Made by a program: the position numbers and the translations under genes
Shown: in pieces, positions 15,946 through 20,781 of the stretch
Position numbering within the stretch: the stretch's first letter is position 1
How the letters are laid out: every line of letters begins with the position of its first letter
Notes under the pieces: model-generated
What the model was told of the DNA's origin: nothing
The model's input: the letters and a program-made list of their open reading frames with translations, nothing else
The model's database searches: none
Assembly: GCA_965363755.1 (NCBI GenBank)
Contig: CBDTVL010000041.1
Span: forward strand, 1 to 20,781
DNA length: 20,781 nt
Direction: 5' to 3'
Origin: JL08 sp965363755
GTDB lineage: Bacteria; Pseudomonadota; Alphaproteobacteria; Rhodobacterales; Rhodobacteraceae

Positions 15946-15951
15946 TCCTTT
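15946..15951 (-). promoter_or_regulatory. Strong ribosome-binding site of hcp
   Basis: Read on the minus strand, AAAGGA lies 7 bases upstream of the hcp ATG, in the 42-base gap that separates hcp from tssC. It contrasts with the GTG start and weak site of tssE directly after hcp. This would raise Hcp output relative to the baseplate genes from one message. Confidence 0.65.
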
Positions 15952-15980
15952 CAAATGAAGCTGCGATTAAAATTCCTGAT

Positions 15981-17492
15981 CTACGAAGACTTGACTGACG
16001 GTAATTCTGACACCAGTCGCAGGCTCGCATTGATCCCTTCCAATTGATAATGCGGTCGCAGGAAGAAGCGCGCATTGTAGTAGCCAGGCCGCCCTTCGAC
16101 GCTGTCTACTTGCACTTCGGCTGCAGCCAGCGGTCGTTTTGCTTTCGCCTTGTCATCTGCCATAGCTGTGTTGGCTAAGACGTAGCGATTGATCCATTCG
16201 CTCAGCCACACCTGCATATCCGCGCGTTCTTTGAACGTACCGACTTTGTCGCGCGCGATGGCTTTCAGATAATGCGCGAACCGGCTGACCGGGAACAGAT
16301 AGGGCAGATTTGCCGATAGCCGTTCATTGGCCTGCGCGTCAGGATCGACTAACCGCCCCGCACGGGTTTCGTCATCTTGCAGCGAATGTGCCCCGATAAA
16401 GGCTGCAACATCAGTGTTCTTGCGGTGCAGGATTGGCATCATCCCGAGCTTAGCCAGTTCAGCCTCGCGTCGATCATCGATGGCAATTTCCGTTGGGCAT
16501 TTCATCGCAACAGAGCCGTCATCTGTCGGGAATGTATGAACCGGAAGGTTCGTCACTGTGCCGCCCGATTCCACGCCACGGATTTGCGTACCCCAGCCAT
16601 AAAGCTTGTGGCTGCGGTTGATATTTACGCCCATGGCAAAGGCCGCGTTCATCCAGACATAGCGTTCGTGATCGCCCTGGATATCTTCTTCGAAATCAAA
16701 TCCTTTCACGGGCACAGTTTCGGCCCCGTAGGGCAAACGCGCCAAAACCCGCGGCATGGTTAGACCGATATAACGACTGTCCTCGCTTTCGCGCAGGCTT
16801 TGCCAGCTTGCGTAGTCGGGGGACGATACGATCTGTTCCAGATCCTGCGGGTTAGGCAGTTCCTGCCAGCTGTTCATCCGGAAAAGCTGAGGCGCAGCAG
16901 CGGCTATGAACGGTGCATGGGCCGACGCGCAAATACCAGACAGATTTCGCAGAAGACCCACGTCTTTGGGGTGTTGCGAGAATTCATAGGCCCCGATGAT
17001 TGCACCGAAAGGTTCCCCTCCGAACATCGAATATTCGTCCGAGTAGACCTTTTTGAACATCGACGCCTGATCCCACATCTGGCCTTCAAAATCTTCCAGA
17101 TGATCAGCCAGTTCATCTTTCTTCATGTTGATGACCCGGATTTTCAGTTTCTGATCCGTTTCGGTGTTATTCACCAAATAATGCAGGCCACGCCATGTGC
17201 CTTCGATTTCACGGACTTCGTCGCTGTGCATGATCACATTCATCTGATCCGTTAGCAGGCTGTCGATGCCTGCGATAAGCGACTTGATCGATTTGACTGC
17301 ATTACCGGAAATTGTGGCGGTTCCAGACCGTTCGGTTGCGGCAAGGGCAAGGTTCTGAACCAGTGACTGAAGTTTGTCGCCTTCGCTTTCCTTGACCCGG
17401 AAGTCCTTTTCCAGAAGACCAGTGAATTCTCCCAGATCGATTTCCTTTGCCTCAGCGGCGTCGGCCCCGTCTTGTTGTTTTGCATCAGCCAT
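15981..17492 (-). CDS. tssC: TssC (VipB/ImpD), large sheath subunit
   Basis: TssC forms the contractile sheath with TssB. The 503 residues show the conserved blocks GTWRGLHYLVNNT (about 98-110), EPFGAIIGAYEFSQ (about 160-173), AHAPFIAAAAPQLF, and a C-terminal RPGYYNARFFLRPHYQLEG block before a short tail ending SSELPSV-like sequence. In other systems the sheath is disassembled after contraction by ClpV, which is not in this window. The start has a perfect AGGAGG (17500-17505) with a 7-base spacer, and that site overlaps the end of tssB, with only 2 bases between the genes. Length and motifs are fully typical. Confidence 0.97.
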   Translation of the reverse strand: MADAKQQDGADAAEAKEIDLGEFTGLLEKDFRVKESEGDKLQSLVQNLALAATERSGTATISGNAVKSIKSLIAGIDSLLTDQMNVIMHSDEVREIEGTWRGLHYLVNNTETDQKLKIRVINMKKDELADHLEDFEGQMWDQASMFKKVYSDEYSMFGGEPFGAIIGAYEFSQHPKDVGLLRNLSGICASAHAPFIAAAAPQLFRMNSWQELPNPQDLEQIVSSPDYASWQSLRESEDSRYIGLTMPRVLARLPYGAETVPVKGFDFEEDIQGDHERYVWMNAAFAMGVNINRSHKLYGWGTQIRGVESGGTVTNLPVHTFPTDDGSVAMKCPTEIAIDDRREAELAKLGMMPILHRKNTDVAAFIGAHSLQDDETRAGRLVDPDAQANERLSANLPYLFPVSRFAHYLKAIARDKVGTFKERADMQVWLSEWINRYVLANTAMADDKAKAKRPLAAAEVQVDSVEGRPGYYNARFFLRPHYQLEGINASLRLVSELPSVKSS

Positions 17493-17494
17493 CT

Positions 17495-18031
17495 TCAGGC
17501 CTCCTGTTCTTTGGAGTTCTGCATTGCTGCATCGGCTGCTTGTGCCAGCAGCGGCTCATTGGCCAAAAGCTGGGCGATGCGTTTTTCCGCATCCACCTTG
17601 CCGTCCATGTAACCAAGCAATTCTTCAAGCTGCTTTCGCATCTTCAATAACTCTGCGAGGGCCGGAACCTGAGTTGCCACCTTGTCAGGGGCGAAATCGC
17701 CCATGTTCTTAAAAGACAAATCGACAAACATCTCTTCGTCCACCTCTTCTCCTTCTTTGCCAGGCAACTTGTTGGGCACCCGGGCTTTCACCCGTGGCGA
17801 TAGGGCTTCCATGAATTTGGGAAACCGGCCTGCGTCGGTTTCAACGAATGCCCGGTCGTTGACGCTTTTCTGGGCTTCCTTGGTTTCGGATGCGCCGGCG
17901 AGATCGGCCATTACACCCATGACAAATGGCAGTTCGATGGTTGTCGGGCTGCCATAGTGTTCAACGTCATACGCAATCTGCACACGAGGTGCCCTATTAC
18001 GTTCGATGACCTTTTGCTTACTTCCGCTCAA
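17495..18031 (-). CDS. tssB: TssB (VipA/ImpC), small sheath subunit, TTG start
   Basis: TssB is the small subunit of the contractile sheath. The 178 residues begin SGSKQKVIERNRAPRVQIAY, the canonical TssB N-terminus, followed by ELPFVMGVMADLAG. The only usable start is TTG at 18029-18031. An in-frame TAA lies seven codons upstream, no ATG or GTG precedes the conserved sequence, and the ribosome-binding site AAAGG (18040-18044) is 8 bases from this TTG. An ATT two codons upstream is too close to that site. A rare start codon for such an abundant protein is notable. tssA ends 23 bases upstream and tssC begins 2 bases downstream. Confidence 0.96.
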   Translation of the reverse strand: MSGSKQKVIERNRAPRVQIAYDVEHYGSPTTIELPFVMGVMADLAGASETKEAQKSVNDRAFVETDAGRFPKFMEALSPRVKARVPNKLPGKEGEEVDEEMFVDLSFKNMGDFAPDKVATQVPALAELLKMRKQLEELLGYMDGKVDAEKRIAQLLANEPLLAQAADAAMQNSKEQEA

Positions 18032-18054
18032 TGAAATGACCTTTCCCTGTTAAA

Positions 18055-19185
18055 TTATTTGGCTTTGACGTCATTGACGCCGGTGGCGTTTTTGAACTCT
18101 TTCATCCCGCTTGGGGCGATTTCTTCCATCAATTGCATGAAATCCATCGGCACCATGCGCCGCATCCGATGTGCCAGATGCGGAATCGGGCTGGAGGGTT
18201 CTGTCCGTTCGTAAAATTCAATGATCAGATCAAGATGCCGGATGACGTCGTTGCGCGAGGTAATGGTCCCTGGCACAGCGCCATTTGTGGCAATCGCAGG
18301 CGCACCCGCTGGATCAGATGCGGCGACCTTCGCAGACGTGGCTGGGGCTTTCCCATCATCGCTATCGGAGTGGGCCATAGCGTCCTCCAGAGTTGCTAAC
18401 ATGTGGTTCAGAAATTTGCTTAGTTCAGGGAACGTCACGGCCTGACCGTTTGCCAGCCCCATTTTGTCGGCCATCTTGGCCTCAAGCCCAGCCAGCGCGG
18501 CGATGGCTGCCTTCAACCCTGAAACAAGGCTCTCTGCGGTTTCGATTTCTTCGGCAACCAGTGCGCGACTTGCTCCGTTTACCTTGTTCACCAGCACTTC
18601 GTGCTGGGCCGTCAGTTCAGCCATTTCGGACTGGCTGAGACCCGATGGAGCGCTGTTTTGCATTTCAAACGCCGTCAGATGCGCCGTCGCAAGATCGTCA
18701 CCAGAGACCTGACCGAATCCGCGTCGGTTAAAGACAGCATTGAGTTTCAGATCTCCGAGCAAACCGGAATCGTCATTTTCAAGTTGCTTAAGAGCGTTGA
18801 TCCGCCGGATTGCTGCAGTCTTGGGGTCATCTGAACTGCGAAGGAGCGGATGCAAACTGTCCCAGTATTGATCCAGCGCGTCGACCAGCAGGTTCAGACC
18901 TTGTGCCAGGCCGATGAAACCCTCGCTGTTGGCCATGGCCCGGGCCACGATTACAAGAAGACGCAGATCATGACCGTCACTTGCGAGCGCGGTCGCCTCA
19001 TTCATCAGAAGATCCCAGTCAACCGGCGAAACACCCTGACTAGCGGTGCCGTCTTCATTCTCACGATTCACTTTCTGGGCGGGCTCCAAAAGCCGCTCAA
19101 CCGCATGAAACCGCGGGTCATTTCGTAGTTCTACCCCCGAGGGTGTATTCTCTTCCACCGGGGTCAGGAATGTGCTCAATTCCAT
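18055..19185 (-). CDS. tssA: TssA (ImpA family), tail assembly protein
   Basis: The 376 residues begin with an ImpA N-terminal domain (about 1-130): SGVELRNDPRF, VDWDLLMNEATAL and GLNLLVDALDQYWDSLHPLL. The protein ends with the PSSPIPHL motif at 330-337 and DFMQLMEEIAPSG, typical of short-type TssA. TssA coordinates baseplate docking and tube/sheath priming. A middle Ala-rich stretch (about 280-310) looks like a flexible linker. The ATG has AAAGGG 5 bases upstream. It is the first structural tss gene of the minus-strand run and follows the kinase gene after 114 bases, the largest gap in the run. Confidence 0.95.
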   Translation of the reverse strand: MELSTFLTPVEENTPSGVELRNDPRFHAVERLLEPAQKVNRENEDGTASQGVSPVDWDLLMNEATALASDGHDLRLLVIVARAMANSEGFIGLAQGLNLLVDALDQYWDSLHPLLRSSDDPKTAAIRRINALKQLENDDSGLLGDLKLNAVFNRRGFGQVSGDDLATAHLTAFEMQNSAPSGLSQSEMAELTAQHEVLVNKVNGASRALVAEEIETAESLVSGLKAAIAALAGLEAKMADKMGLANGQAVTFPELSKFLNHMLATLEDAMAHSDSDDGKAPATSAKVAASDPAGAPAIATNGAVPGTITSRNDVIRHLDLIIEFYERTEPSSPIPHLAHRMRRMVPMDFMQLMEEIAPSGMKEFKNATGVNDVKAK

Positions 19186-19299
19186 CTCAACCCTTTAGCT
19201 ATGTACGATAAACTTACTGACTTAAATCACTGCCTAAAAAGGACAATGTCGCAGAGTTAGCCGATTCTGGCAACTTTGAATGCATTTGACCGGCGGTGA
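19186..19299 (-). other. Gap between kinase gene and tssA
   Basis: This 114-base stretch is the only sizeable gap in the minus-strand run and is AT-rich at about 19201-19240. It holds an imperfect 12-base palindrome, TGACTTAAATCA (19218-19229, five of six pairs), which could be an operator. I could not find a well-matched -35/-10 pair or a sigma54 element. A weak 5-bp hairpin just after the kinase stop lacks a U-run, so it is not a terminator. Read-through from the kinase gene is therefore the simplest model, with a tssA promoter not excluded. Confidence 0.4.
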
Positions 19300-20781
19300 T
19301 CAGGGTCGAGCATCAATAATTCGCGTTGCGACGCCGATGATTTCGTTCTCTCGCCCCTGCAATCGTTCAGACAGGGCTTTTGCCAGCGACGCCACACTTT
19401 CGTCCCTGGGGCGGCGGGTGTTGAATAGCTGATTTTTCGATAGGATTGCGACGATTTGGCTCTTGCCAAAATCCTCATCCGAGATCTGGAACGCGATGCG
19501 TGTATTGTCTTCCTGAAACTGCCCAATCGAATAGAGCACCCGCACCCGCCGAAACCCTCCTTCTGCTGTGCCAAGGCTGTCTAGGCTGCCGGTTTCGCGG
19601 TTTATGTGCGGCAGGACGTGGAACACCGATCCGGCCTTGTCTATCACCATCACCCATAGAGACCCGCCGATCATATCCGCCGGGGCATGAATCTCGGCGA
19701 TTGGGTTTTCTCCTACGTGATAGGCACCAGTCAGATTTACCTGCCCAGTCTCGCCATCGCCAAGCCATATCGAAATTGCATTTGTGGGCGCGTCAGGCAG
19801 AACGGAAAGGATCGCGCAAAGTTCTGGATTAAGCACGTTGGCATCAATTTTCAGATCACGATCTCCGATGACCGGGGTAATGGCGTCTTTGACGGTTGCC
19901 GCGTCTTTGCCAGAGGCAAAATCGCCTGCAACTTCGATCTTGGACAAAAGCGGATAAGACGCGTCTGCCCCTGCGCGCTGTAGTAGCGGACCGCAGGTTG
20001 CGAGACTGTCGAGCATGGATTGCACAGTCTCAACTGACAGGTTTTGCGGCCCGGCAAGTAGGTCTGCTGTCACCTTGAGGCTGCTGGACCGGGACCAGTC
20101 AGAAATCGACTGAGCAATGCGATCGCGCGAGGTGACATCGGAGGCCAGCCCTTTGAGATCGGCGTTGCTATCTTCTAGCGACAATATCCATGGCGACAAA
20201 CCGGACGTGAATCCCGTGAGGGTTGTGACATCATCAACCCAGGTTTCCGACGGAAGACCGTCGGCCAGTTGCAGGCTATCGGGCAAAACTTCTGCACCAC
20301 CTGCCGCCGACAATGCCAAGACCAATTTTTCCGCCGCTTCTTTGTTTGGGGCATATCCCTGAACGCTGAATGTGCCGTCTACAGAATGACTGGCAGAAAG
20401 AGTGTAGGGGGAAATGACAGGCAAGGGCTGTGGCAAATACGAATCAAGCAGACCAGCCAGAAAAGCCATCCCGCCCGCAGCAACCAAACCGAGCGGAAGG
20501 CCCAGCCAGATCCAATTGCGCCGCTTTTTTGGACGGCGTTCATCTCCGCCCACGCGCCGACTGGATTGATTGGCGGGTTTCAGCGTCTCGCCAATCCTGT
20601 CCACAATGTCAGCAGCAGTGGCGGGGCGATCCTCTAGATTTGGAGCGGTCAACCAATCGATCAGGGATTTCAGCGGCTCCGGGACCGACGCCGTGTCCAG
20701 TGGCGTCTGCTTGCGTCGAACAATCTCGCCCGGGGTCGCCCCTGGAAACGGAATCTCACCCCTATATGCAGCCAGCAACAC
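19300..20781 (-). CDS. ppkA: PpkA-like Ser/Thr kinase with periplasmic sensor part, 5'-truncated
   Basis: The frame is open at the right edge, so the start and the catalytic loop are outside the window; 494 residues are visible. The first 65 or so are the end of a Hanks-type kinase C-lobe (EIPFPGATPGEIVRRKQ, then LEDRPATAADIVDRI). A basic juxtamembrane stretch (RRPKKRRN) and one membrane helix (about 89-112) follow, then about 380 residues predicted to be periplasmic. These contain a BON-like segment (FSVQGYAPNKEAAEKL, about 138-153) and a C-terminal domain resembling DUF4384 (about 365-460, GGSLWVMVIDKAGSVFHVLP). The organisation fits T6SS kinases of the PpkA/TagE type, which phosphorylate Fha or TssL to trigger assembly. 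Position at the head of the tss run supports this. The gene symbol is by analogy, and kinase activity cannot be judged without the N-terminal lobe. Confidence 0.85.
   Translation of the reverse strand: MLLAAYRGEIPFPGATPGEIVRRKQTPLDTASVPEPLKSLIDWLTAPNLEDRPATAADIVDRIGETLKPANQSSRRVGGDERRPKKRRNWIWLGLPLGLVAAGGMAFLAGLLDSYLPQPLPVISPYTLSASHSVDGTFSVQGYAPNKEAAEKLVLALSAAGGAEVLPDSLQLADGLPSETWVDDVTTLTGFTSGLSPWILSLEDSNADLKGLASDVTSRDRIAQSISDWSRSSSLKVTADLLAGPQNLSVETVQSMLDSLATCGPLLQRAGADASYPLLSKIEVAGDFASGKDAATVKDAITPVIGDRDLKIDANVLNPELCAILSVLPDAPTNAISIWLGDGETGQVNLTGAYHVGENPIAEIHAPADMIGGSLWVMVIDKAGSVFHVLPHINRETGSLDSLGTAEGGFRRVRVLYSIGQFQEDNTRIAFQISDEDFGKSQIVAILSKNQLFNTRRPRDESVASLAKALSERLQGRENEIIGVATRIIDARP

Noticed and set aside
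19186..19299. sigma54-type promoter for the tss operon
   Set aside because: No GG-N10-GC element with the flanking consensus was found on the minus strand of this gap.

Overview
The window holds almost all of a type VI secretion system (T6SS) locus, most likely from a marine alphaproteobacterium of the Rhodobacterales/Roseobacter type. That placement is an inference from moderately high GC, the protein style (OmpA-fused TssL, PpkA/FHA/TagF regulation) and gene order. No rRNA or housekeeping marker is present to confirm it.

Layout. Positions 1-825 (+) carry the 3' part of an unrelated EamA/DMT-family membrane transporter. A 0.2 kb gap (826-1020) contains a plausible promoter reading into vgrG (+, about 1054-3360), the T6SS spike. 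From 3347 to the right edge every gene is on the minus strand and tightly packed. In transcription order (right to left) they are: a PpkA-like Ser/Thr kinase (5'-truncated by the window edge), tssA, tssB, tssC, hcp/tssD, tssE, tssF, tssG, tagH (FHA), tssJ, tssK, tssL, tssM and tagF. Junctions between these genes are +/-1 to 50 nt, with several ATGA or TGATG overlaps. The only larger gap is 114 nt, between the kinase gene and tssA.

How the genes work together. TssJ (outer-membrane lipoprotein), TssL and TssM form the membrane complex. TssE, TssF, TssG and TssK with VgrG form the baseplate. TssA primes and coordinates tail assembly, TssB and TssC form the contractile sheath, and Hcp forms the inner tube. 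The kinase, the FHA protein TagH and TagF are components of threonine-phosphorylation control. A conserved Thr near the TssL N-terminus is a good candidate phosphosite. Not seen in the window: the sheath-recycling ATPase ClpV/TssH, the phosphatase PppA, a PAAR tip protein, any effector/immunity pair, and any VgrG adaptor. Some of these probably lie just beyond the right edge or elsewhere in the genome.

I found no wholly new system. The points worth a second look are details of a canonical T6SS: a TTG start for the sheath gene tssB, a Tat-like signal on the TssJ lipoprotein, an enlarged TssE, a 24-unit octapeptide beta-helix in VgrG, convergent overlapping 3' ends of vgrG and tagF, and a vgrG with no cargo gene beside it. 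No stretch longer than 300 bases lacks a gene.
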